From assembly GCA_020429905.1 (NCBI GenBank), contig JAGQKX010000026.1:1-8920 (forward strand): 8,920 nucleotides of DNA. The letters run 5' to 3'. The stretch's first letter is position 1; the number at the start of each line of letters is the position of its first letter. Origin of the DNA: a candidate division WWE3 bacterium (GTDB lineage: Bacteria > Patescibacteriota > 4484-211 > JAGQKX01). Below the pieces are notes generated by a model that saw only the letters and a program-made list of their open reading frames with translations, searched no databases and was not told the DNA's origin. Shown here in pieces: positions 1 through 6,197 of the stretch. Made by a program: the position numbers and the translations under genes.

Positions 1-2
1 AT

Positions 3-158
3 GGCTCAGGTAATTCAGGCTTCATATTCGAACGTCCTGTTGATCCTAATTCCTCTGGAGCGCCATTACTGTTCGAATATGATCCAAAATATTTGGTTGA
101 CTTTATTGAGTTACTTGGCGAGTCACTTCTCAATTGGAATGAGATCATTGCGCCGTAG
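3..158 (+). CDS. C-terminal end of a surface protein (5' truncated by window edge), related to the 783-2459 product
   Basis: Frame 3 is open from the window edge to a TAG at 156-158 and gives 51 residues ending in NWNEIIAP. This is the real coding frame: 37 of 48 aligned residues match the C-terminus of the protein at 783-2459 (residues 510-557), including the runs SSGAPLLF, YDPKY and LLGESLLNWNE. At the DNA level 51 of 144 bases differ, and 25 of the 37 identical residues use different codons, so the similarity is kept by selection on protein and is not a recent copy. The start lies outside the window. By analogy with its relative, the missing part is probably a secreted, Pro-Thr-linked modular protein; that is inference. 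The ATG at base 1 belongs to a different frame and is not its start. The function of the tail is unknown; a docking, anchoring or pilus-association role is possible. Confidence 0.85.
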   Translation, partial: GSGNSGFIFERPVDPNSSGAPLLFEYDPKYLVDFIELLGESLLNWNEIIAP

Positions 159-172
159 CTACGTTATGTATT

Positions 173-199
173 ATGCTAGATAATATAGACGGTTAGCAT
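173..199 (+). promoter_or_regulatory. Inverted repeat (6-bp arms) just upstream of the 201 start codon
   Basis: ATGCTA (173-178) and TAGCAT (194-199) are perfect reverse complements around a 15-base spacer that contains the -10-like hexamer GATAAT (179-184). The repeat ends one base before the ATG at 201, where a ribosome-binding site would be expected; no Shine-Dalgarno sequence is visible. It could be an operator around a promoter or a weak stem-loop affecting initiation. No convincing -35 sits at the right distance. Arms this short can arise by chance. Confidence 0.25.
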
Positions 200-200
200 T

Positions 201-776
201 ATGAGTCAAAAAAAGATTGAAAAAACAAGTACGAATAATGACACCTGGGTCATAGATACTTCAAAATTTACCAAGCCAGCAGTAATTCTTGTTGCTGGAA
301 TACTCATTGGCGTTGTTGTCATCGCATTTATCTTTTTTGATATACCGGACCAAAGTCCAGACGGCAGTGATATTCTCACCCCTACTCCTGAAATAACACC
401 GATGCCGTCTATTTACGAGGTTCGGGAAGAAGATTTTCAGAGTTTACGGGATGAAGGATTATTGGAGATAACTGCCTTTAAAGTCACCGATCAATATCCA
501 GAAAATGATGAGTTGCTTATAAATGGTGAACTACAGCTATCTGATGATTCAGTAATTCAAATTATCGGTGTTCCCGCTCGTTCAACGCTGTATTTAAAAA
601 TGGATGGAGATTTCTTCGCTGCCGCCGAACAAAACTACGATGTTTATGACTACCTCCAGGGTGAGCCTATCTTTTATGATCTAGATGAATCGATAAATAC
701 ACTTGCCGTGCGTACGATTTCTGCCGGCCAAGAATATAAAATGCTTTTAGAATATAAAGAGTTGATAAAAACTTAA
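201..776 (+). CDS. Single-pass membrane-anchored protein of unknown function in a pilus/surface locus
   Basis: The 191-residue product is not recognised as a named family. Residues 1-25 are polar and Lys/Thr-rich, residues 26-46 form one hydrophobic helix (PAVILVAGILIGVVVIAFIFF), and residues 49-70 are a Pro/Thr-rich linker (LTPTPEITPMPS). About 120 acidic, mostly beta-type residues follow and are probably outside the membrane, with the N-terminus in the cytoplasm. There is no signal cleavage site, lipobox or Cys. The gene sits between two genes that encode surface proteins with a shared C-terminal tail, and its stop is 6 bases before the next start, so co-expression with 783-2459 is likely. 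The start is the first ATG of the frame; no Shine-Dalgarno is visible. It could anchor or assist the secreted neighbours or the PilN/PilO complex downstream, but that rests on position only. Confidence 0.85.
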   Translation: MSQKKIEKTSTNNDTWVIDTSKFTKPAVILVAGILIGVVVIAFIFFDIPDQSPDGSDILTPTPEITPMPSIYEVREEDFQSLRDEGLLEITAFKVTDQYPENDELLINGELQLSDDSVIQIIGVPARSTLYLKMDGDFFAAAEQNYDVYDYLQGEPIFYDLDESINTLAVRTISAGQEYKMLLEYKELIKT

Positions 777-782
777 AAAATT

Positions 783-2459
783 ATGAAGTACAAAACAACA
801 TTTATCTTGGTTTTTATTTTTATGTTAGGTCTAATCTTTATCATTTCAGATAAAGACAGTTATGCCTGTGATAACTGTGGAGGAAGAAGTGTTGGGGCTA
901 CGTGGTGTGAAGGTACCACCCAAAAAAGATGTGTTTCGAATAGTGGTACGCGAATCTGTAATGGCGGACCTGGCTGTAGTGGATGTAATTGTGTAGGTCC
1001 TTGTAATGGTTCAAATCAATGTAGCGAACCAGATCCTTCCTGTCCGGCTAGTAACGGAGCTAATCAAAATACGACTAACTCTGGAACGTGTTCATCGGGA
1101 CCCACTCCCACTCCCACTCCTCTACCGCTTGGAACGATCCAAGGAACGCTTTCATGCTTAAATGGCGGAAGAATACACGACAGCAATCCGGTGCGAATAT
1201 TTATTAAAGATAGTGCTCAAAACGTTGAGGGAACGGCGAATGTAGGATGTGGTGGAGCCGGTTGGTGTTCATCACGTGCGTACACGATCGCAAATTTTGA
1301 TCTAACCATCGGGACATATTATGCCGTCCGTGCGGGTATTAATCCGAACAACAATACAACAGATCACGATCCACTTTGGTCACGGCCAGCTCCGGCTGTG
1401 GGTGGGTGTGCCGGTCCAGGAGAGGTATGTCCGTTTGCCACAGTTCAGGGTACAACGGTCGGTGGATTTAATTTTCAGTCGACAGCGCCGACCATAAGCA
1501 ACACATGTAATGGCAATGGAACTAATGCCACGTATACTTGGAACACAATCGCTAACGCTGTAGGCTATGTTGTGCGAATCGATTATTGGGATGATTGGTC
1601 CAGTCCTCCCGACGGAATAAATGACTGGGTTCCGGGAAATGCATCGTCACCAGATTGGTGGCGTTATGTAGATGCCGCTGATACCAGCTGTGCAGATGGA
1701 CAATGTTGTGTGAGCGGTACATGTACGCTTCAACATAACGCTTCTTCTGCTAAACCATTTGTTCCGGGAATGTATGTCGGTTGGTCAGTTGAACCGATGG
1801 GAGTCTACAACTCGTCGATGTCTACGTGGGAAAACGGATGTCGAAAAGATATCGGGACATATTATTGTCAGCCAGCAAGCTGTACAATCACTCTATCACC
1901 ATCAACGTGGACAACGACGGGGAGCGTTGGAAATACTCAGACCTATACTGCCACAGTAAGCAATGTTCAACCACCTGGAGCGACCCTAAACAATGTCATT
2001 TTTTCATCGACTAATGTTTCTGTTGTATCAGTATCGCCCGGAACGGATACCTCTTCACCGTACACTACCGTCGCCACAGCGCTTAATGCTGGTACCGCAA
2101 ATGTTCGTGCTCGAGCCACGGTTAATGGAACGCCAAATATCTGTGAAGTACTATCCCCAGTAACGGTGGTTGCTCCAACGCCGACACCGACACCGACGCC
2201 AACGCCGACACCAACGCCGACGCCGACGCCGACACCGACGCCAACTCCATCGGTGGGTCCGATACAGGTTAATGGTGCGTTTATTTCAACCGGAGAAAAT
2301 GAAAGAACTGGAGTAGGGTCATCGGGATTCCAATTTGATCGAGAAGTAGATCCAGCTTCCAGCGGTGCTCCCCTACTTTTTAACTACGATCCGAAATATG
2401 TAGTAGAGTTTATTGATCTTTTGGGTGAATCTTTACTGAATTGGAATGAGGTTAAGTAG
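783..2459 (+). CDS. Secreted Cys-rich modular surface protein with Pro-Thr linkers and a conserved C-terminal tail
   Basis: The 558-residue product starts with a signal peptide: a basic start (MKYK), a hydrophobic core at about 7-21 and a likely SYA|C cleavage after residue 28. Because -3 is Ser, this is a poor lipobox. Residues 29-90 are a Cys-rich module with many CxxC-like pairs. A short linker PTPTPTPLP lies at 107-115. Residues 116-235 look like a beta-sandwich, 236-365 resemble a fibronectin type III fold (ATYTWNTIANAVGYVVRID, then GMYVGWSVEP), and 370-464 resemble a bacterial Ig-like domain. Twelve Pro-Thr repeats (465-488) lead to the C-terminal tail (491-558), whose last 48 residues match the gene ending at 158. 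Domain names are by-eye fold patterns. The many Cys pairs imply disulfides outside the membrane. With pilN/pilO-like genes next door it may be a pilus-associated adhesin or tip protein; a general surface protein is the alternative. Confidence 0.85.
   Translation: MKYKTTFILVFIFMLGLIFIISDKDSYACDNCGGRSVGATWCEGTTQKRCVSNSGTRICNGGPGCSGCNCVGPCNGSNQCSEPDPSCPASNGANQNTTNSGTCSSGPTPTPTPLPLGTIQGTLSCLNGGRIHDSNPVRIFIKDSAQNVEGTANVGCGGAGWCSSRAYTIANFDLTIGTYYAVRAGINPNNNTTDHDPLWSRPAPAVGGCAGPGEVCPFATVQGTTVGGFNFQSTAPTISNTCNGNGTNATYTWNTIANAVGYVVRIDYWDDWSSPPDGINDWVPGNASSPDWWRYVDAADTSCADGQCCVSGTCTLQHNASSAKPFVPGMYVGWSVEPMGVYNSSMSTWENGCRKDIGTYYCQPASCTITLSPSTWTTTGSVGNTQTYTATVSNVQPPGATLNNVIFSSTNVSVVSVSPGTDTSSPYTTVATALNAGTANVRARATVNGTPNICEVLSPVTVVAPTPTPTPTPTPTPTPTPTPTPTPTPSVGPIQVNGAFISTGENERTGVGSSGFQFDREVDPASSGAPLLFNYDPKYVVEFIDLLGESLLNWNEVK
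1101..1127 (+). repeat. Short Pro-Thr linker repeat
   Basis: Three CCCACT hexamers followed by CCTCTACCG encode PTPTPTPLP (residues 107-115). This flexible linker separates the Cys-rich head from the beta-sandwich-like part of the secreted protein. Its codons (ccc act) differ from those of the longer linker at 2175, so the two are not recent copies of each other. Confidence 0.7.
2175..2246 (+). repeat. In-frame hexanucleotide repeat encoding (Pro-Thr)12
   Basis: Twelve consecutive hexamers of the form CC(A/G)AC(G/A/T) encode residues 465-488 of the secreted protein, followed by Pro-Ser. The unit is a multiple of three, so slippage changes linker length without breaking the reading frame. The linker separates the Ig-like module from the conserved C-terminal tail and is probably a rigid extended, possibly O-glycosylated, spacer (inference). 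Confidence 0.9.
2310..2453 (+). other. Region coding the conserved C-terminal module shared with the gene ending at 158
   Basis: Codons 510-557 of the secreted protein align without gaps to codons 3-146 of the window. The strongest segment is residues 526-556, with SSGAPLLF, YDPKY and LLGESLLNWNE. The segment predicts an extended acidic part followed by an amphipathic helix (VVEFIDLLGESLLNW) and an aromatic end. It is the only clear similarity between the visible parts of the two genes and defines a C-terminal domain that I cannot assign to a named family. Confidence 0.8.
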
Positions 2460-2464
2460 CCCTC

Positions 2465-2520
2465 TTGACACCCCTTCTTTTGTCCTTCAAACTAGATATA
2501 GAGGCGCATTTTTAATGTGC
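2465..2520 (+). promoter_or_regulatory. Possible promoter and small hairpin before the pilN-like gene
   Basis: This 74-base gap is the largest in the window. It holds a perfect TTGACA at 2465-2470. The best -10-like match, TAGATA at 2493-2498, is 22 bases away, which is too far; at the standard 17 bases the sequence is CAAACT, a poor match. A small stem-loop follows, GCGCAT (2504-2509) against ATGTGC (2515-2520), with one G-T pair and a 5-base loop. It has no T-run after it, so it is not a standard terminator. A promoter here would separate pilN/pilO from the secreted-protein genes, but the evidence is thin. Confidence 0.3.
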
Positions 2521-2533
2521 AAATGTAATATGT

Positions 2534-3085
2534 ATGCCTAGATTGATTAACTTACTGCCCGAAAATTTCTTGGAATCTCAGCGGTCAACAAACATCTTTG
2601 TTCAGGAAACACTCATTGCTTTCATTGCGACGATTATCTTTTTTCTCATGAATTTAACTGTACTGTTATTTTCAACGTATATTCAGAATAGACGGTACGC
2701 CGTACAAGATGAAACTACAGCTGTTATTCAAGAAATCAATGCCCTTCGTCCAATCGAATCAAAACTTGTCCTCTTACATGATAAGTTTGCGCAATATAAA
2801 CGGTTTGATGAGACCCGGCTTGATGTCGAATATTTATGGACAACACTCGTAGACAGTTCTGAAGGTACGGTGACAATCCTTTCGGTAGAACTCAGCAGTG
2901 AGACTAATAAAATTGTTGTAAAGACGAATACTCCCAATTTATCCAATGAAGTGGATTTTCTCCTTGGTGTATTGGGTTCAGAATATGTACAGGATATTAC
3001 CTTAGATGAGGTGTTTTATGATGGCTCTATTGGATCGTATGACATAGTTGTGTCATTGGATCTCACGACCGATGTTAGAGAATAA
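2534..3085 (+). CDS. pilN: PilN-like type IV pilus assembly protein
   Basis: The 183-residue product has the hallmarks of PilN, an inner-membrane component of the type IV pilus alignment complex. A very short cytoplasmic N-terminus carries the INLLP motif (residues 5-9), which in known systems binds the actin-like protein PilM. One transmembrane helix follows at about 25-50, then a heptad-rich stretch (about 52-85) and a small alpha/beta domain (about 95-180) outside the membrane. Size and layout fit the family (about 180-200 residues). The start is set by the family's MxxxINLLP pattern; no Shine-Dalgarno is visible. It overlaps the pilO-like gene by 14 bases, so the two are translationally coupled. 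No pilM is in the window, so one is expected elsewhere. Assignment rests on motif and architecture, supported by the PilO-like neighbour. Confidence 0.8.
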   Translation: MPRLINLLPENFLESQRSTNIFVQETLIAFIATIIFFLMNLTVLLFSTYIQNRRYAVQDETTAVIQEINALRPIESKLVLLHDKFAQYKRFDETRLDVEYLWTTLVDSSEGTVTILSVELSSETNKIVVKTNTPNLSNEVDFLLGVLGSEYVQDITLDEVFYDGSIGSYDIVVSLDLTTDVRE

Positions 3086-3773
3086 TCTTGAGCGAAAATT
3101 TAAAATTGATTTAAAGGAAAAGCACAAAATTCTAAACTTTTTGTTACCAATCATGCTGCTTGTCATCATGACGCTGACGACTGCTCTCTGGACGATACCT
3201 AAAATTATTTCTATGTATAATGAATGGTCTTTTATTGAAGAAGATAGAGATACATTAGAAAGCGTTCTCAAAGCTAAACGGAACATTTTAAATAAGGCCA
3301 ATTCAGGTGAGATTGATTCAATCCTTACTCTTACCAGAGAGGCTATTCCCGAAGCCCCAGTACCAACATATGTTTTGGCTCTCGTGGATCAGATCACGGT
3401 ACTTTCAAACACCAAGATTGTTGACATTTGGTATGAACCAACTGAAGGGCTTGAAGAGCGTGTCCTCTCTATCAACGTTGAAATAACCGGAACAAAATCG
3501 TCTATCATTGAATTTTTGAATATCGTGCACCGAACGGTGCCTATTTTACGAGTCCGCAATTTTACTTTTTTAACCAGTCCATATGATGAGGGTCTCCAGT
3601 TTGGAGTAGATTACACAGCAAGTTTCCTCATTGATTCTCCATATGCACCATTTCCCGAGACTATTGGTACGGTCGATTCGTCTGCCTCATTATTAAGTTC
3701 CGAAGAAGAAGGGTTGCTTGAAAACCTTCAGTCGTTCTTACGATTCTCAGAACGAGTTGAACCCACACGCTAG
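3072..3773 (+). CDS. pilO: PilO-like type IV pilus assembly protein
   Basis: The 233-residue product follows the PilO plan: a short basic N-terminus, one transmembrane helix at about residues 20-43 (LNFLLPIMLLVIMTLTTALW), a coiled-coil-like segment at about 50-80, and a ferredoxin-like part (VLALVDQITVLSN, VEITGTKSSIIEFLNIVHR, LRVRNFTF) typical of PilO. PilO pairs with PilN on the outer face of the membrane to align the pilus motor with the fibre. I place the start at the ATG at 3072, 14 bases inside pilN. An ATG at 3048 would add only MCHWISRP, which duplicates pilN coding sequence in another frame. The acidic Ser-rich C-terminus (about 195-233) extends past the fold. No pilP or pilQ follows, as expected for a cell without an outer membrane. 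Sequence conservation is low, so the name rests on architecture and context. Confidence 0.75.
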   Translation: MLENNLERKFKIDLKEKHKILNFLLPIMLLVIMTLTTALWTIPKIISMYNEWSFIEEDRDTLESVLKAKRNILNKANSGEIDSILTLTREAIPEAPVPTYVLALVDQITVLSNTKIVDIWYEPTEGLEERVLSINVEITGTKSSIIEFLNIVHRTVPILRVRNFTFLTSPYDEGLQFGVDYTASFLIDSPYAPFPETIGTVDSSASLLSSEEEGLLENLQSFLRFSERVEPTR

Positions 3774-3793
3774 TAGAATAGGGCTTTTATAAA
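3774..3793. other. Convergent junction of the pilus and translation blocks
   Basis: Only 20 bases separate the pilO-like stop (TAG, 3771-3773) from the pheT stop on the other strand (3794-3796). The sequence is AT-rich and shows no stem with a T-run on either strand, so transcripts from both sides probably run into each other or end by a factor-dependent route. Confidence 0.6.
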
Positions 3794-6196
3794 TTAACTA
3801 CGGATTTCTGCCCCGAAATTTTCTTGCAGAATGGTCTTGACGTTTTGCAGGTCGTTGGCGGTATCTGCTTTAGATAAGGAGCGAACTGGTGATTGGAAAA
3901 CAAGTCGGATGGTGACTGATTTGCGATCTTCGCCGAACTTGGCTGCGTCAGTTAATGATTCCAAAATTCGTGCAGAAGTAAGTAGTTCACTTGTGGATCG
4001 TTCAATACTGTTCTTAAGCATATCAAGTGACAGATTACGGTCAACAAGGCATGAAATGTCCATGACTAGTTCTGGATGAATTGAGACGGGTGAATACGCT
4101 CTTTTGGAGTCGGTAAAATGGAAAAGTAGATCTGCGTTCAATTCTGCAATGCCAACCGCACCCTCAAAACCTAATTCGATTTCAATAGCTGGTGCAAGCT
4201 CTCCGAGTATCCCGGCAGATTCCCCTGAAATTAGGACCTCCGCAACGCGTTTTTGAGAAAACAAATTTATCAAGGGGTGATCGTCGGTTGGTTGGGTAAA
4301 GGTTACATCCGCGATATGCAATTGATTGACGAGTGCTTCAACCGCTCCTTTGATTTCTAAAAATGCATGAGGTTGATGCTTTTCGTAACGGGCTAATGCG
4401 AGCGATGTGATCTCTTGCGGCAGGTCATCGGTGACTGAATGAAATCTTTTTTCTAGTTCGAAAATAGCAGCATGGTCAAAATTTTTTCGATTGGTATTAA
4501 TATTTTCTATTAACTGAGGTAACAGTTGTGGTCGCATAAAGGCTCGATCAGGCGATATGGGATTAGCCAGTGGGATCGTGAGGAGTGATTCTACATTACA
4601 TAAGGTATAGAGGTCCTTCCCTACAAAACTATAATTATAGACTTCCGAATATCCTAATCGTGCACAATAGTCGGCGATAGCTCGTTTCCATAAAACTGCA
4701 TCATTTGGTGAGACCGGAGTTAAGTCTCTCTTTGGAAGCGTTAACGTGATGTTATCGTATCCTTTAAGTCGAGCAATTTCTTCTACAATGTCAGCCTTGA
4801 TTGTTAGGTCTGGCCTAAAACTCGGTACGCGTAAAACGAGATGGTCTTTATTTTTTGTGACATCAATCGCTAACTTTTTAAGGGTGGAAATGATCTCTTT
4901 TTCGCTTGTCAGCGATGGGTCACCGATACGGTTCATAATATAATCTGCTGTGATCTCAATCGTCTGTATCTCTCTTGGGGTCGGATATTGGTCAATAATG
5001 GTATCAGAGACAGTGCCCTCCGTTAATTCTGCCAAAAGTTCTAACGCGCGTGTAATGGCGGGAAGGGTGTTATTTGGGTCTTGGTTTTTGGAAAATCGAA
5101 TGCTGGCATCTGTTTGAAGTCCTAATGTCCGAGAAGTCTTGCGGTTATTATAATGTTCGAAATTAGCCGACTCTAAGACGATCGTTGTCGTGTCTTTTGA
5201 AATTTCAGTATCAATTCCGCCCATCACGCCAGCGATAGCGATAGCTTCTTTTTCATCGGCAATAACCAGCATCGATGGATCCAATTCTCGATTTTTACCG
5301 TCGATTGTAGTGAGATGTTCTTTTTCTGTTGCCGTTCTGATAATGATCTCTTCACCGGTGAGTTTTGCTTTATCAAATGCGTGCAACGGTTGGCCGAGTT
5401 CAAGCATCACGAAGTTTGTAATATCAACAACGTTATTAATCGGACGTACACCCACTGATTTGAGCCCTTGCTGTAACCATAGCGGAGAAGGTTTGACGGT
5501 GACGTTTTCTATCACAGCGGCTGTATAGCGTCTGCATAGCGTTTCGTTCTCAATTCTCACCGATAGGTGCGGGTGTGTTTCGCTAATCGTTATTTTAGTT
5601 TTTGTGTCTGCTTTTGAGGGTGAAAATTTTGTACCAAAAATTGCCGAGAACTCTCGCGCGATACCAAGGTGTGAAAATGTATCAGGACGATGTGTTAAAG
5701 CCTTATTTTCAATCTCGTAGACGATATCATGCGCCTTCACCAGGGTGCTAAAATACTCCCCTACTCTCACATGCGGTTCATCATTGAGGATCAAAATACC
5801 GGAATGATCATCTGAGATACCTAATTCCTTGGGGGAACAAAGCATGCCCTCTGATGTGACACCTCGAAGATCACGAGATTCGATCTTCAAGTCGATTTCG
5901 CTCAGGTAGGTGCCGGGAAGTGCGACTGGTACGTAATCATCGACAGAAATATTTGAGGCACCGCAGACGATAGTATGAGTATGTTCGCCAGTCGTGACCG
6001 TCGCAACCTGCAGCTTATCGGCATTAGGATGGGGTTTTAATCCCGTTATCTTACCAACGATGATACCAGTGTAGAGATTTTCATAGTCATAATAATCTTC
6101 TATCTCGGCAAGTGAAGCATTAAGATGAGAGATAATTTCTTCCGGAGAGTGCGTGATTTCGGTAAATTCTTTCAGCCAGTTTTGTGATATTTTCAT
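3794..6196 (-). CDS. pheT: Phenylalanyl-tRNA synthetase beta subunit
   Basis: PheT pairs with PheS in the (alpha-beta)2 enzyme that charges tRNA-Phe; the beta chain binds tRNA and edits mischarged Tyr-tRNA. The 800-residue length is normal. It begins with the classical MKISQNWLKEF. Domains in order: a tRNA-binding OB fold (about 40-150, with LKPHPNADKLQ), the B3/B4 editing domain (about 210-395, with GQPLHAFD at 268-275, AGVMGG at 322-327 and LESANF at 341-346), B5 (about 408-480), the catalytic-like core, and a C-terminal anticodon-binding ferredoxin-like domain (last ~95 residues). The ATG at 6196 is one base after the pheS stop, so coupling is tight. An upstream in-frame ATG at 6259 would add 21 residues inside pheS and is rejected. 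Small departures from consensus: RFSKNQDP where RFERGVDP is common, and a divergent start of the last domain. Its 3' end converges on pilO. Confidence 0.97.
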   Translation of the reverse strand: MKISQNWLKEFTEITHSPEEIISHLNASLAEIEDYYDYENLYTGIIVGKITGLKPHPNADKLQVATVTTGEHTHTIVCGASNISVDDYVPVALPGTYLSEIDLKIESRDLRGVTSEGMLCSPKELGISDDHSGILILNDEPHVRVGEYFSTLVKAHDIVYEIENKALTHRPDTFSHLGIAREFSAIFGTKFSPSKADTKTKITISETHPHLSVRIENETLCRRYTAAVIENVTVKPSPLWLQQGLKSVGVRPINNVVDITNFVMLELGQPLHAFDKAKLTGEEIIIRTATEKEHLTTIDGKNRELDPSMLVIADEKEAIAIAGVMGGIDTEISKDTTTIVLESANFEHYNNRKTSRTLGLQTDASIRFSKNQDPNNTLPAITRALELLAELTEGTVSDTIIDQYPTPREIQTIEITADYIMNRIGDPSLTSEKEIISTLKKLAIDVTKNKDHLVLRVPSFRPDLTIKADIVEEIARLKGYDNITLTLPKRDLTPVSPNDAVLWKRAIADYCARLGYSEVYNYSFVGKDLYTLCNVESLLTIPLANPISPDRAFMRPQLLPQLIENINTNRKNFDHAAIFELEKRFHSVTDDLPQEITSLALARYEKHQPHAFLEIKGAVEALVNQLHIADVTFTQPTDDHPLINLFSQKRVAEVLISGESAGILGELAPAIEIELGFEGAVGIAELNADLLFHFTDSKRAYSPVSIHPELVMDISCLVDRNLSLDMLKNSIERSTSELLTSARILESLTDAAKFGEDRKSVTIRLVFQSPVRSLSKADTANDLQNVKTILQENFGAEIRS

Positions 6197-6197
6197 T

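Noticed and set aside
1..183. 60-residue open frame beginning with ATG at base 1
   Set aside because: It is out of frame with the 51-codon stretch (3-158) that matches the C-terminus of the 783-2459 protein; the frame-1 peptide has no such support.
783..880. Lipoprotein signal peptide for the secreted protein
   Set aside because: Cys follows the predicted cleavage site, but the preceding residues SYA do not fit a lipobox, which needs a Leu-like residue at -3; kept only as an open question.
1759..2014. Two short + strand frames inside the secreted-protein gene
   Set aside because: They are alternative-frame shadows of a clearly coding modular protein, with no motif or start signal of their own.
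2175..2246. Tandem repeat as a possible CRISPR or origin iteron array
   Set aside because: The 6-base unit lies in frame within a coding region and encodes Pro-Thr; there are no spacers and no origin context.
3048..3071. 8-residue N-terminal extension of the pilO-like gene
   Set aside because: It would read further into pilN in another frame with an atypical sequence; the ATG at 3072 gives a normal short basic N-terminus and a 14-base overlap.
2728..3301. Minus-strand frames opposite the pilN/pilO-like genes
   Set aside because: The + strand frames carry the INLLP motif, membrane helices and the coupled overlap; the minus frames show nothing recognisable.
3831..5528. Three + strand frames of 65-112 residues opposite pheT
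   Set aside because: They are antisense shadows of a conserved full-length pheT.
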